Of a DNA stretch of 64,000 nucleotides, positions 23,947-32,926 are shown piece after piece. Source of the stretch: Puia dinghuensis (GTDB lineage: Bacteria; Bacteroidota; Bacteroidia; Chitinophagales; Chitinophagaceae); NCBI RefSeq assembly GCF_014642875.1, contig NZ_BMJC01000003.1:248001-312000 (forward strand). The letters run 5' to 3'. Each line of letters opens with the position of its first letter. Positions within the stretch are counted from its first letter, which is position 1. The position numbers were made by a program, and so were the translations under genes. The notes under the pieces are model-generated. The model ran no database searches, was not told where the DNA came from, and worked only from the letters and a program-made list of their open reading frames with translations.

Positions 23947-26900
23947 TTAAAAATCAAGGTTTAAGCCGAGCAGGAAGCTCCTGGTACGGGGATAATAGTC
24001 TTTGTTGTCGACGCCAGGGGTGAGGCCGGCGGGGGGCGTAAGTCCGGACAAGGACACCTCGGGATCGATGCCGCGATATCCCGTGATGATGACCAGGTTG
24101 TTCCCCGCTACATAGATGCGCAAACCGCGCATTCCTTTGAAGAAGGAAGGAAAGCTATACCCAAGAGTCACGTAATCCAATCGCAGGTAGGAAGCGTTCT
24201 CCACATACCGGTTGGAATAGATATAGGCACTGATATCCTTGGGTGACTCATTGGTGGAAAACACCGGGAGATTATAATTGGTAACCTCATCGGGTCGGTT
24301 GAGATCGGCTAACGTGGCGTCCATCACTTTCGATCCCAGGGCAGCCCTCACAAAGATGTTCAGATCAAAGCTCTTGTAGGTAAAGGTATTGCCCCAGCCG
24401 ATCTGTACCTTCGGCTGCGCATCGCCGGCATAGTGGTAATCCACGAAGTTCTGGGGCGCCAGGGTGATCTTGCCGGTCGCGTCGTAGAACTGGGTGACGC
24501 CGGCCGCATTCTTGCCCGCATAGCTGAACGTGAAGAACTCACCCACGGGCTTTCCAGATTTGAGTATCTGTACATAAGAACCCGTTTGCCCCTGGCCGCC
24601 GGGTGAGGCTTCGAAGATAGAATCCAGCTTGAAGACATTATTCGACAGGGAAACCAGCTTGTTCTTGTTATGCGCAAGGTTGAGCGAGGTCACCCACTGA
24701 AAGGAAGCCGTCTTCACCGGCGTCGCGTCGATGGTCAGTTCGAACCCCTTGTTGGAGATGGAGCCGACGTTGGCCGTGTAGACATTTACGAAATACTGGA
24801 TGGTCGACACGGGATAATACCAGATGAGGTCGGTGGTTTTTTTATCGTAATATTCAATGCTTAACTTGACGCTGCCTTTCAGCAGGGCGAAGTCGACGCC
24901 TGTGTTGAACATAGCGGTCTTCTCCCACTTGAGATCGGGATTGGCATTCTGGGACGGCCCGATGGCATTGACGAAGTTACCATTGTAATAAAACGCCCCG
25001 ACAGTACTATACTGTACTTTCGAGATCAGCGGGTCGAAGCCGAGCGAGTTGCCCGTGATACCATAGCTGATCCGCCATTTCAGGTCGCTGAACAGCGTCT
25101 GGGATTTGAGAAAGGATTCGTCGATGGCGCGCCAGGCAAAAGAGGCGGAGGGAAAGGTAGCCCAGCGGTTGTTGACGCCGAAGGCGGAGGAAGCGTCGCG
25201 ACGCAGCGATAGCTGCAGCAGGTATCTATCCTTGAAGCTATACTTTGCGCGGGTGTAGAAAGAGATGAGCCGCAGCTTCTGGTAGAGATTGGAGCCCCAA
25301 TCATTGCGATAGTTGCCGGCAGGACTGCCGAGACCGATGTTGTTGTAGCCGAGCGCATCAGTGGGGAAGTTCTGGTTGCTGGCCTGGAATCCATCGCCGG
25401 TGACATCCTCCTGCCAGCTGTATCCACCCAGCACATTGATGTCATGATCGCCCACTCTCCTGGCAAAAGTGAGAAAGGTCTCGATCATTTTCTTGGAGCT
25501 CTCGTACGAAGAACGGTACGCCTGACCGTTAACGCCCGTCTTCAACGTATACTGGCTGGTATAATAGGTTCCGCTGTTATCCTGGCCGCTCTGGGAAGTA
25601 AGGTTCAGATCGTATTTGAAGCCAAACGGGAGGATCACCTGTGCCGTACCGTTGAGCAGGGTGGTCTTGTTCTTCAGGTTCTGCCAGGCGTTGTTCTGTA
25701 GTGACACGGGATTGTAGTACTGCACCCGCTGCAGGTTCTCCGTGTATGTTCCGTCAGCCTGTTTTACAGGGACAGTGGGAAGATAGCGCAGCATATTGAA
25801 CAAAATGATGGCCTGGTCTGGCAGCAGGTCGGAATTGCTGGTAGAAGTACTGACGAACATCCCGAGCCTCAGATGATTATTCAGCACGCGTTGCTCGATG
25901 CCGGCACGACCGATCAGCCTGTTGAGACCCGTATTCTTCATGATCCCTTTGCTGTCGAAGTAGTTGACCGCGGCATTATAGGTAAGATTATTCGAGCCTC
26001 CGCTGAGGGCGACATGATGGTTCTGGGATACTGCGGTTTGCGTAACGGCTTTCTGCCAGTCGGTGTTCGCCCCCTGGACGTCGGAAGGGTCAAGCGCCAG
26101 ACTGTTCTTTGCCAGATAAGCCTTGAGCTGGCTGGCATTCATCATGTTGATCTTGCGGGCGACATTCTCAGCCGATACATAACTGTTGTAGTTGACCAGG
26201 GTTTGCGCCTGGCGGCCTTTCTTGGTCGTGATCATGATCACCCCGTTGGATGCCCTCGTTCCGTAGATGGCGGTTGCCGATGCGTCTTTCAGCACCTCGA
26301 TGGTGGCGATGTCGTCCGGCGCTACCAGCCGGATATCCGCGCCGGGAATTTCGTCGATGACGTAGAAGGGTTCCTGGGCCGCGCCGGGACGCAGGGTGGA
26401 AGGGCCGCGAAGAATTATGGTCGGCTCGCCATTGGGATCACCCGAACGGGAAATGGTGAGGCCCGCCACCTTGCCCTGCAGCAATTGCGCCGGATTGTTG
26501 AAATTACCCTGGTTGAACTCCGAGTTCTGCACGGTGCTGATAGCACTGGTCAATGCTTTACGTGACTGCCGGCCATATCCAACCACGACCACCTCGCCCA
26601 GATCGGTGCCTGCCTTGTTCAACGCGAGGTTGATCACGGTGGGTGCTGTTGCCGAGATCTCAACCCCATGCGTCTCTCGCACTGCATACCCGACGTGGGA
26701 AATGGTGACGGTATAAGAACCGGACGACAAGGGCAGGGAATACCCGCCGTCCGCTCCGGTGAGCACGGTATGATCGCCGGCCCTCACCGTGACACCTTGT
26801 ATGGGTTCGGCCGTCTCTCCATCGGTGATGGTGCCGGTGAGCACCTCGGACGTTGCATGAGAAGCGCCCGGTTTCTTCTGATAATTGGGATCAGCCGTCA

Positions 26901-27192
26901 ATATGACCAGTCCCCCTTTGAACGTCCAGGTCAACGGGCTGCCGCCGAATATTTTGTCCAGCACCTGGCTGGCAGTGGCGTCCTTTAGCGAAAAATTGAT
27001 GTCTTTGTCATACAATCCGATGTTCGACTCGTTGTAGGAGAAGTTAAGGCCATATTGCTTTTCCAGTTCGACAAAAGCCTGGCGCAGGCTGGAGTGCTTG
27101 AAATGCACGGTTGCTTTTTTGCCGCTATCCTGGGCGTAAAGGCCCGGCATCGCGGCCAAGACAATGAATAAGAGTAGTAGTAATTTTTTCAT
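23947..27192 (-). CDS. SusC/RagA TonB-dependent outer-membrane transporter with STN domain
   Basis: A 1081-residue transporter. Domains in order: signal peptide (1-20), STN signalling domain (about 25-95, LRQAFVELEKQYGLNFSYNE), CarboxypepD_reg-like domain (about 118-200), plug with LLQGKVAGLTISRSGDPNGEPTIILRG and YGTRASNGVIMITTKKG, then a beta barrel to the C-terminal aromatic (LGLNLDF). The STN domain indicates that substrate binding is signalled to the FecR anti-sigma factor encoded 11 bases upstream, which frees the ECF sigma factor. It works with SusD in import. Confidence 0.96.
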   Translation of the reverse strand: MKKLLLLLFIVLAAMPGLYAQDSGKKATVHFKHSSLRQAFVELEKQYGLNFSYNESNIGLYDKDINFSLKDATASQVLDKIFGGSPLTWTFKGGLVILTADPNYQKKPGASHATSEVLTGTITDGETAEPIQGVTVRAGDHTVLTGADGGYSLPLSSGSYTVTISHVGYAVRETHGVEISATAPTVINLALNKAGTDLGEVVVVGYGRQSRKALTSAISTVQNSEFNQGNFNNPAQLLQGKVAGLTISRSGDPNGEPTIILRGPSTLRPGAAQEPFYVIDEIPGADIRLVAPDDIATIEVLKDASATAIYGTRASNGVIMITTKKGRQAQTLVNYNSYVSAENVARKINMMNASQLKAYLAKNSLALDPSDVQGANTDWQKAVTQTAVSQNHHVALSGGSNNLTYNAAVNYFDSKGIMKNTGLNRLIGRAGIEQRVLNNHLRLGMFVSTSTSNSDLLPDQAIILFNMLRYLPTVPVKQADGTYTENLQRVQYYNPVSLQNNAWQNLKNKTTLLNGTAQVILPFGFKYDLNLTSQSGQDNSGTYYTSQYTLKTGVNGQAYRSSYESSKKMIETFLTFARRVGDHDINVLGGYSWQEDVTGDGFQASNQNFPTDALGYNNIGLGSPAGNYRNDWGSNLYQKLRLISFYTRAKYSFKDRYLLQLSLRRDASSAFGVNNRWATFPSASFAWRAIDESFLKSQTLFSDLKWRISYGITGNSLGFDPLISKVQYSTVGAFYYNGNFVNAIGPSQNANPDLKWEKTAMFNTGVDFALLKGSVKLSIEYYDKKTTDLIWYYPVSTIQYFVNVYTANVGSISNKGFELTIDATPVKTASFQWVTSLNLAHNKNKLVSLSNNVFKLDSIFEASPGGQGQTGSYVQILKSGKPVGEFFTFSYAGKNAAGVTQFYDATGKITLAPQNFVDYHYAGDAQPKVQIGWGNTFTYKSFDLNIFVRAALGSKVMDATLADLNRPDEVTNYNLPVFSTNESPKDISAYIYSNRYVENASYLRLDYVTLGYSFPSFFKGMRGLRIYVAGNNLVIITGYRGIDPEVSLSGLTPPAGLTPGVDNKDYYPRTRSFLLGLNLDF

Positions 27193-27203
27193 ACTTATCC
27201 TTG

Positions 27204-28199
27204 TTACTTGTGGGTCTGTATAACGGTCAGATGAACGCCTGCCGTCAGCGAGACAATGTCGAGGGCATCCGCAAGACTTTTGTTGTCAAGCAGGGTGGTG
27301 ATCCGAATGTCATCCGCGGCAGTGTCGATATATTGGATCCGGGCGCCGTAATAATGTTCGAGCTCGGTGATAACATCTTTCAGGCGCTGGCTGTGGAACG
27401 AGAGGATGCCTTTCCGCCACGCGCCTATCTGCGCCACATCGGGTAGGATCGTTATGCCCGACTGTTGGGTCAGAGAGTCATAATGCAACAGTTGCCCGGG
27501 AATGAGCGCCGCCAGCGGAGCAGCGTCGTGCCGGCCTGTCTGGCGCACCTGGACCTTACCACTGGCCACGGCGACTTCGACAACAGGTTCCCCCGGGTAG
27601 TACCGGATATTGAACTCTGTACCGATATCCATGGTTATCAGAGCGCCGGTTTCGACGGCAAAGGGCCGCTGCTGATCATGTTTTACGATGAAATAGGCTT
27701 CTCCTTCCAGTTGAACAAGCCGGCTGCCGTTGCCTTCTTGCCTATACCGGAGCGTGCTGCCGGAGCCCAGGTAAATACGGCTGCTGTCAGGCAGGACGAG
27801 CTCCTTGTGATGTCCTGGCTCGCTGTGATAGGACAGCCATTGTGGTATGGCGTCATGGTCCTGCCGGTTGGTAAGCCGGGGAAGAAGCAGCCGGATGCCG
27901 GCAATGATAAAGAATATAGCGGCAGCAACAGCGACCATCCGGATGATCCGGACCGCTGGTGTCCTCCGCGCGGGGGTCATATAAATTGAGCGGAATCTCG
28001 CGTACTGGTCTTCAATGCCAGCCAGTGGTGGTAATTCACTACGGTTCAGGGTTTCCCATTCTTCCTGCATGAATCGGTTCAGGCTGTCCCTGTACGCTTC
28101 ATCGTGGAGATACTCCCTTATCTGCCGCAACTGTTCGCGGGTGCAACTGCCTTCGAGATAGTGCAATAATAATTGCCGGTCGACTTCTTTAGATACCAT
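27204..28199 (-). CDS. FecR-family anti-sigma factor
   Basis: A 331-residue single-pass protein: a cytosolic helical N-terminal domain (1-88) that should bind the sigma factor, a TM helix (about 87-107, RMVAVAAAIFFIIAGIRLLL), and a periplasmic FecR domain with DSSRIYLGSGSTLRY and the DUF4974-type C-terminus LKDVITELEHYYGARIQY. It receives the signal from the SusC STN domain. It lies 73 bases after the ECF sigma gene. Confidence 0.93.
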   Translation of the reverse strand: MVSKEVDRQLLLHYLEGSCTREQLRQIREYLHDEAYRDSLNRFMQEEWETLNRSELPPLAGIEDQYARFRSIYMTPARRTPAVRIIRMVAVAAAIFFIIAGIRLLLPRLTNRQDHDAIPQWLSYHSEPGHHKELVLPDSSRIYLGSGSTLRYRQEGNGSRLVQLEGEAYFIVKHDQQRPFAVETGALITMDIGTEFNIRYYPGEPVVEVAVASGKVQVRQTGRHDAAPLAALIPGQLLHYDSLTQQSGITILPDVAQIGAWRKGILSFHSQRLKDVITELEHYYGARIQYIDTAADDIRITTLLDNKSLADALDIVSLTAGVHLTVIQTHK

Positions 28200-28272
28200 G
28201 TATGTTATTTTCTATAGACGCATACACGAGTTGACTCCCGAACCCCTAATGGTAACAATTTCATAATAATGG

Positions 28273-28836
28273 CTAAAGGATGATTGAGGTGAGATATTGC
28301 ATCATGGCCACGCGAAGCTGTTTCAAAGCAGCCGCGATATGATTTTCCACTGTGCGGGGCGAGATATGCAATTTGCTGGCGATCTCCTTGTAACTCAGGT
28401 GTTCGTTTCGATGAAGGTGAAAGATCAGGCGCCGCTGGGGAGGCAGTTCGGAGAGACTGTCATTATATACGGTCTCCAGTTCCCGGGACAAGACCGGATC
28501 GTAAGCGGAAGCATCATCCTTGCCGGCGATACCTTCCCCTTCGGTTGGCAATGCTTCCAACGACAACAAGCCGTCGATCTTCCGCTGCCAGTGATTGATG
28601 AGGTGATTGCGGGCAGCGGTAAAAAGATAATTCTCAAAGGATTCGTGCGTAATGACGGGCTTCCTTTCCCAGACGCGGCCCAACACTTCCATGGAAAGTT
28701 CTTCCGCCCAGAAGTCATTCTTCAGATAGCGGAAAGCGTAGCGAAAAAGGCGGGGGTAATAGTATTTGAATACTTCTTCGAATGCTTTTTCCTCATTCTT
28801 CAGCCACAGTTTGATTTGGTATTGAATATTCTCCAT
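28273..28836 (-). CDS. ECF RNA polymerase sigma factor, FecI-like
   Basis: A 187-residue ECF sigma factor from the ATG at 28836 (MENIQYQIKLWLKNEEKAFEEVFKYYYPRLFRYA). Region 2 contains WAEELSMEVLGRVWE and region 4 the HTH LSYKEIASKLHISPRTVENHIAAALKQLR. It belongs to the Bacteroidota sigma-70 family that switches on SusCD loci, here the SusC/SusD pair downstream. A GCACGG hairpin lies between the probable promoter and the start codon. Confidence 0.93.
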   Translation of the reverse strand: MENIQYQIKLWLKNEEKAFEEVFKYYYPRLFRYAFRYLKNDFWAEELSMEVLGRVWERKPVITHESFENYLFTAARNHLINHWQRKIDGLLSLEALPTEGEGIAGKDDASAYDPVLSRELETVYNDSLSELPPQRRLIFHLHRNEHLSYKEIASKLHISPRTVENHIAAALKQLRVAMMQYLTSIIL

Positions 28837-28839
28837 GTA

Positions 28840-28855
28840 GCACGGTTCGCCGTGC
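28840..28855 (-). promoter_or_regulatory. Hairpin in the leader of the ECF sigma gene
   Basis: GCACGG and CCGTGC are perfect six-base arms around a four-base loop (CGAA in the transcript). The stem ends three bases before the ATG, so it would cover the ribosome binding region of the sigma factor mRNA. CTATTTTG just upstream resembles a -7 box one base short. Confidence 0.45.
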
Positions 28856-28916
28856 AAAATAGAGATGTTATGTGAACTGAATATTACGGAACCCGGCGCA
28901 GGGCAGCGCGGCGGTA

Positions 28917-29969
28917 TTATGGGGCCACGTCGATGAGGTATTCATTGGTTTGGGTGATGAGGCGGCCAAAGGGCCGGCAGTTCGCTTCCGGCAAACCCTG
29001 GCGGCGTAACAGCGCTTCGACCTCGGGCGCCGCTTCGGGCGTGACGGCCAGCAAGAGTCCGCCGCTGGTTTGGGGGTCCGAAAGGATGTAGCGTTGCTCT
29101 TCCGTGCCGAGCATCACTTTTTCGCCATAGCTTGCCCAGTTGCGTTTCGTCCCGCCGGGGATACAGCCTTGTTGGAGATAGCCGCGTATGGCTGGGATGA
29201 TGGGGATTTTGCCAAATTCCACTACCGCCGAGACGCCGCTGCCTTCGCACATTTCCGCGAGGTGACCCAGGAGGCCGAAGCCGGTGACATCGGTCATAGC
29301 TTTTACGCCGTCGAGCCCGCCCAGGGTCTCACCCAGTTTATTCAGCGTTACCATGCTTTGCAGCGCGATCGCCGCGTCTTCGGGGCTGAGCAGGTCTTTC
29401 TTCTGCGCCGTGGACAGGATGCCGACGCCCAGAGCCTTGGTAAGATATAGCTGACAGCCGGGGATGGCAGTGGAGTTGCGTTTGATCTGTGTTGTCGGGA
29501 CCAGGCCGTTGACGGCGAGGCCGAAGACGGGTTCGGGGCAGTCGATGCTGTGCCCGCCGGCGAGGGCGATACCTGCTTCGGCGCAGATGGCCCTGGCGCC
29601 TTCCAGCACCCGTTGGGCGACTTCGGGTGGCAGTTTGTCTACGGGCCAGCCAAGGATGGCGATGGCTAATATGGGGCGGCCACCCATCGCATATACATCA
29701 CTGATGGCGTTGGCGGAGGCGATGCGACCGAAATCATAAGCGTCGTCGACGATGGGCATGAAAAAATCGGTGGTCGAGATCAGGGCGCTGCCGTTGCCGA
29801 GATCCCATACGGCAGCGTCGTCGCGTTTGTCGTTGCCGACCATTAGGTTAGGGTCGGTAAGCGCGTGGGCCGTGCTATGGAGTATCTTGTCCAAAATGGC
29901 GGGGCTGATCTTGCAGCCACAACCTGCTCCGTGTGAATACTTAGTCAGTTTTATTGCAGAGTAATCCAT
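28917..29969 (-). CDS. selD: Selenide, water dikinase
   Basis: A 350-residue enzyme that makes selenophosphate from selenide and ATP. The N-terminus [12 protein letters not shown] has the glycine-rich loop and the active-site Cys (not selenocysteine) with Lys. Later blocks [44 protein letters not shown] and [17 protein letters not shown] are typical of SelD. Its start overlaps the end of mnmH by 19 bases, so selenophosphate is probably used for tRNA selenation by MnmH. No selA, selB or selC is seen in the window. Confidence 0.97.
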   Translation of the reverse strand: MDYSAIKLTKYSHGAGCGCKISPAILDKILHSTAHALTDPNLMVGNDKRDDAAVWDLGNGSALISTTDFFMPIVDDAYDFGRIASANAISDVYAMGGRPILAIAILGWPVDKLPPEVAQRVLEGARAICAEAGIALAGGHSIDCPEPVFGLAVNGLVPTTQIKRNSTAIPGCQLYLTKALGVGILSTAQKKDLLSPEDAAIALQSMVTLNKLGETLGGLDGVKAMTDVTGFGLLGHLAEMCEGSGVSAVVEFGKIPIIPAIRGYLQQGCIPGGTKRNWASYGEKVMLGTEEQRYILSDPQTSGGLLLAVTPEAAPEVEALLRRQGLPEANCRPFGRLITQTNEYLIDVAP

Positions 29970-30997
29970 GATCTATGTTGTTGTGCGGTCTCCAGCAGTT
30001 GCCGGGCATTCCGCTGTGGGTCGGTATCCGTTGCCGTCACCGGGATGATACTGGCCGCATCGCGGCATTCGAGTCCCCGCCGGTAGGTCTTGTCATAGTA
30101 GACCAATACCAGCCGGATGAAATCCGCCATTCGATCGTCCCGGATGGCCGCGATGGCATTTTTGGTCTGCTCAGGGCCCAGTCGCCGGTTGATGCGTTCG
30201 GTGCATTCCACCAGGAAGTCCTTGTCCAGTCCGCCGTATTCTTCCACGAGGGTGGCAATGCGGCATTCGAGCGGAACGCGAAGGTCGAAGAGGGTGGCAT
30301 CGCGCATCCGGGTCCAGATGCTTTTTGGCAGGAGGCATTTGCCGATGTTGAGGCTTTCATCTTCGATCCAGATGCGGCGGGCGGGGTCCAGCGAGGACAG
30401 GCGGGCCGCCAGCAGATTCTCAAACTGCTCCTGTGTTGGCTGCACGAGCCGGTTGAGGGTGCCATAGGATGAGCCGTGATGCTGGGCCAGGTCTTCGAGG
30501 TCGACCACCTGTTCGCCCGACTGGCTCAGTTGGGCCAATGCCCTGGTCTTACCCGAACCCGTCATGCCACCGACTACCCAAAAGCGCCAGGGCTGTTCCC
30601 AGTGGCGCAACACCCAATGCCGAAAGCTTTTATACCCGCCTTGCAGGAGGAAAACCTCGAAACCATAGAGATCGAGCGCCCAGGCCATGGCGGCGCTGCG
30701 CATCCCACCCCGCCAGCAGTGGACGGCGATCTTTTTTTGCGGTGCGATCTCGAGGGCCTGGCGGATGAAGCCGGACCATTTGGACCCGGTGAGGTCGAAG
30801 CCCAAAAGGATGGCGGCTTCGCGGCCCTGTTGTTTGTAGGTGGTGCCTACACTGACGCGTTCGGCATTGGTGAACAGGGGGAGATTGAAGGCGCCGGGGA
30901 TATGTCCCTGTGCAAATTCCGCCGGAGTGCGCACGTCGGCTACCGGCGGGGTATCCGGTTGTGTTTGCAGGTCTGCTATAGTGATGCGGCGGATCAT
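29951..30997 (-). CDS. mnmH: tRNA 2-selenouridine synthase (SelU/MnmH)
   Basis: A 348-residue protein: an N-terminal rhodanese domain (1-125) with the catalytic Cys in [15 protein letters not shown], then a P-loop domain with [12 protein letters not shown]. It replaces sulfur by selenium in the wobble 2-thiouridine of tRNAs for Lys, Glu and Gln through a geranylated intermediate. The length is normal for the family. It is coupled to selD by overlap. Confidence 0.97.
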   Translation of the reverse strand: MIRRITIADLQTQPDTPPVADVRTPAEFAQGHIPGAFNLPLFTNAERVSVGTTYKQQGREAAILLGFDLTGSKWSGFIRQALEIAPQKKIAVHCWRGGMRSAAMAWALDLYGFEVFLLQGGYKSFRHWVLRHWEQPWRFWVVGGMTGSGKTRALAQLSQSGEQVVDLEDLAQHHGSSYGTLNRLVQPTQEQFENLLAARLSSLDPARRIWIEDESLNIGKCLLPKSIWTRMRDATLFDLRVPLECRIATLVEEYGGLDKDFLVECTERINRRLGPEQTKNAIAAIRDDRMADFIRLVLVYYDKTYRRGLECRDAASIIPVTATDTDPQRNARQLLETAQQHRSWITLQ

Positions 30998-31069
30998 GTT
31001 GGTTCGGCAGGCGGCCGGACATTGGGCGGGCGGCCGGGGGGCAAATTTACACCGATGTGGCTTACGCGC

Positions 31070-31357
31070 CTAATCGGTGGTGGGAGCCATTGAGAGCCAA
31101 TAGACATGATCGGCGAAGAAGGGGGAGGCGTCGAGGCTTTGGAGGCCCAGTTCGGCATTGAGGTATTCTGCTTCGGCGGCGGCCTCCGGGGTGTAGCCGT
31201 GCTGCGCAAAGTGATCGGCCCACCAGGCGTCCACCTGGGATTGCAGCCGGGTATAATTATGCGCCACGAATTGGTCGTAGTCGAGTCCGTGGCGTTGGAG
31301 GAGGTCTTTGAGTAGTAAGAGGTCGTTTATGAGGGAGCCCATTGTGATTGTTTTCAT
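31070..31357 (-). CDS. Small protein of unknown function upstream of mnmH
   Basis: A 95-residue acidic, helical protein (MKTITMGSLINDLLLLKDLLQRHGLDYDQF). A second ATG at 31342 (MGSLIND) is equally possible, since TAATTTTA, a -7-like box, touches the first ATG. No motif is recognised. It precedes mnmH by 72 bases on the same strand and may be cotranscribed, but that does not prove a selenium role. A perfect palindrome lies seven bases upstream of its start. Confidence 0.6.
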   Translation of the reverse strand: MKTITMGSLINDLLLLKDLLQRHGLDYDQFVAHNYTRLQSQVDAWWADHFAQHGYTPEAAAEAEYLNAELGLQSLDASPFFADHVYWLSMAPTTD

Positions 31358-31363
31358 TAAAAT

Positions 31364-31380
31364 TACTAAATAATTTAGTA
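31364..31380. promoter_or_regulatory. Palindromic operator candidate
   Basis: TACTAAATAATTTAGTA is a perfect 17-base palindrome about a central A, placed at the start of the small gene upstream of mnmH. A related but shorter palindrome, GCTAAAGTTTAGC, occurs at 31421-31433. No regulator gene is adjacent. Confidence 0.5.
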
Positions 31381-31439
31381 CAAAAGCGACGAACCATCCT
31401 TTTTTTGCTGACTTTTTGGGGCTAAAGTTTAGCAGGGGA

Positions 31440-32036
31440 TCATCGAACCGTGATACCGGCGGAGAGGCAGAAATTGCGGAGACGCTTGGCGCCGCTTTCG
31501 CTGAGGGTGCCGTACTCGCTGCCTTTAAAGTTGGGAACGCAATAGAGGCGGCTGTTCTCGAAGCAGACCTGGTAGTAGCCGATAATCTCCTTTTTTGCAT
31601 TGTAGAAGCAGAAGCAGTTGCGGGGCGAGTAGCACGTAGACTTCACCTTCTTATAGGTTTTAGGGGAGTTGATGATCGCGAGCAGGCGGCGCGTCTGTCT
31701 TTTTGTGAGGACGACCTTTGGATGGGGATCGTATTTCCATAGATAGCGGGCATATCCCGGCATCATTTGATAAGAGGCGGCTTTGCTGAGGGTATCTTCT
31801 TCGTAGTCTTCGATGTCGAGATAGGAGTAGCTTACCACCCTGGTTATCTCATGGGGGCCTAATACGCCACTTTCGATGTGGGTGACCTGGGGTTCCCGGG
31901 CGATGCTATCGATGTTGATATGCGGTTTCTTTGGAGCCGAAGTGGTGGTTTTGTTATGGGAAGAGGCGTTGGTGCACCCGGTGAAAAGGGGTGAAAGGGA
32001 TAGTAAAAGGATTTGGATTTTTACTATTGATCGCAT
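31440..32036 (-). CDS. Lipoprotein of unknown function
   Basis: A 198-residue lipoprotein from the ATG at 32036 (signal MRSIVKIQILLLSLSPLFTGC, lipid on the Cys). The mature part has a Ser/Thr/Lys-rich linker and then a compact domain with several Cys: KSTCYSPRNCFCFYNAKKE, YQVCFENSRLYCVPNF and FCLSAG. The cysteines may form disulfides in the periplasm or outside the cell. No family is recognised. It is divergent from the deacetylase gene 58 bases away. Confidence 0.7.
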   Translation of the reverse strand: MRSIVKIQILLLSLSPLFTGCTNASSHNKTTTSAPKKPHINIDSIAREPQVTHIESGVLGPHEITRVVSYSYLDIEDYEEDTLSKAASYQMMPGYARYLWKYDPHPKVVLTKRQTRRLLAIINSPKTYKKVKSTCYSPRNCFCFYNAKKEIIGYYQVCFENSRLYCVPNFKGSEYGTLSESGAKRLRNFCLSAGITVR

Positions 32037-32094
32037 GAGCAAGAATTTAATAACGACCGGAGAACACGTAAATTGCGGTGGGGGACCGATATTT

Positions 32095-32871
32095 ATGCCA
32101 AAGCGAATCCTGCCGCTGATTTGCCTTTTTGTCTGCTGCCGGGCACTGGCCCAGCCTATCGAATGGCCGAATCACCGAAAGGCGGCTATTGTACTCACCT
32201 ATGACGATGCGCTGCGGTCGCAGCTTGATGTGGCGATCCCACAACTGAGGCGAAGCAGGTTCAAGGCCACCTTCTTTTTGACCAGCGATATCGACAGCCA
32301 ATCGATTCCCCGATGGCGGGCGGTCGCCAAAAAGGGCTTCGAGCTGGGCAATCATAGCTTATTCCATCCCTGCAGCGATTCGAACGACAACCCCATATCC
32401 TCGACCCGATATACGCCGCAACAGATGGTGCGGGAGATTGACGCGATGAACCGGTTGCTGTTTGCAGTGGATGGCAAGAACGGCAGGACCTACGCCTATC
32501 CATGTGCGGAGACGACCGTTGGCGGCCAGGATTACGTGGACACGCTTCGCCGTTATGGAGTGGTCAAATACGCGCGGGTGGGCGGAGATACAGATGCGGT
32601 GATCACCGATGTGAGCCATCTCGATCCCTTACGGGTACCGGCGTTCGGCCTGGAGGACAGTGTGGGCGCGGAGGTGCTGATCGACTTTGTCAAAAGCGTT
32701 GAGCAGTGCGGCGGCATGGGGGTGATCATGTTCCATGGAGTGGGCGGGGATTATATTACGACGCCTTCAGGCGTTCATCAGGCGCTGCTGGATTATCTTG
32801 CCCGGAATCGCAAAACGATCTGGGTCGCGACCTTCCGGGAGGCGATGGATTTTGTAATGAAGAACCGCTAA
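32095..32871 (+). CDS. Secreted polysaccharide deacetylase (NodB homology)
   Basis: A 258-residue protein; the ATG at 32095 is chosen because it begins a signal peptide (MPKRILPLICLFVCCRALAQ). NodB motif 1 is LTYDDALRSQ with the catalytic Asp pair and motif 2 is NHSLFHPC with the H-x3-H zinc ligands. It is probably a metal-dependent deacetylase of chitin-, peptidoglycan- or xylan-like glycans; the target is not determined. Confidence 0.88.
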   Translation: MPKRILPLICLFVCCRALAQPIEWPNHRKAAIVLTYDDALRSQLDVAIPQLRRSRFKATFFLTSDIDSQSIPRWRAVAKKGFELGNHSLFHPCSDSNDNPISSTRYTPQQMVREIDAMNRLLFAVDGKNGRTYAYPCAETTVGGQDYVDTLRRYGVVKYARVGGDTDAVITDVSHLDPLRVPAFGLEDSVGAEVLIDFVKSVEQCGGMGVIMFHGVGGDYITTPSGVHQALLDYLARNRKTIWVATFREAMDFVMKNR

Positions 32872-32926
32872 AATTGCTTACCTTGCCGCCTTGAAATAAA
32901 AAATCAACTGATTATAAAATTGTGTT

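Noticed and set aside
31358-31600. Upstream extension of the small protein gene before mnmH
   Set aside because: The extended part is low-complexity Ser/Ala-rich and antisense-like, overlaps the lipoprotein gene end and crosses the palindromic region.
31876-32094. N-terminal extension of the polysaccharide deacetylase frame
   Set aside because: It overlaps the divergent lipoprotein gene and precedes a clear signal peptide at 32095, so it is not translated as part of the enzyme.
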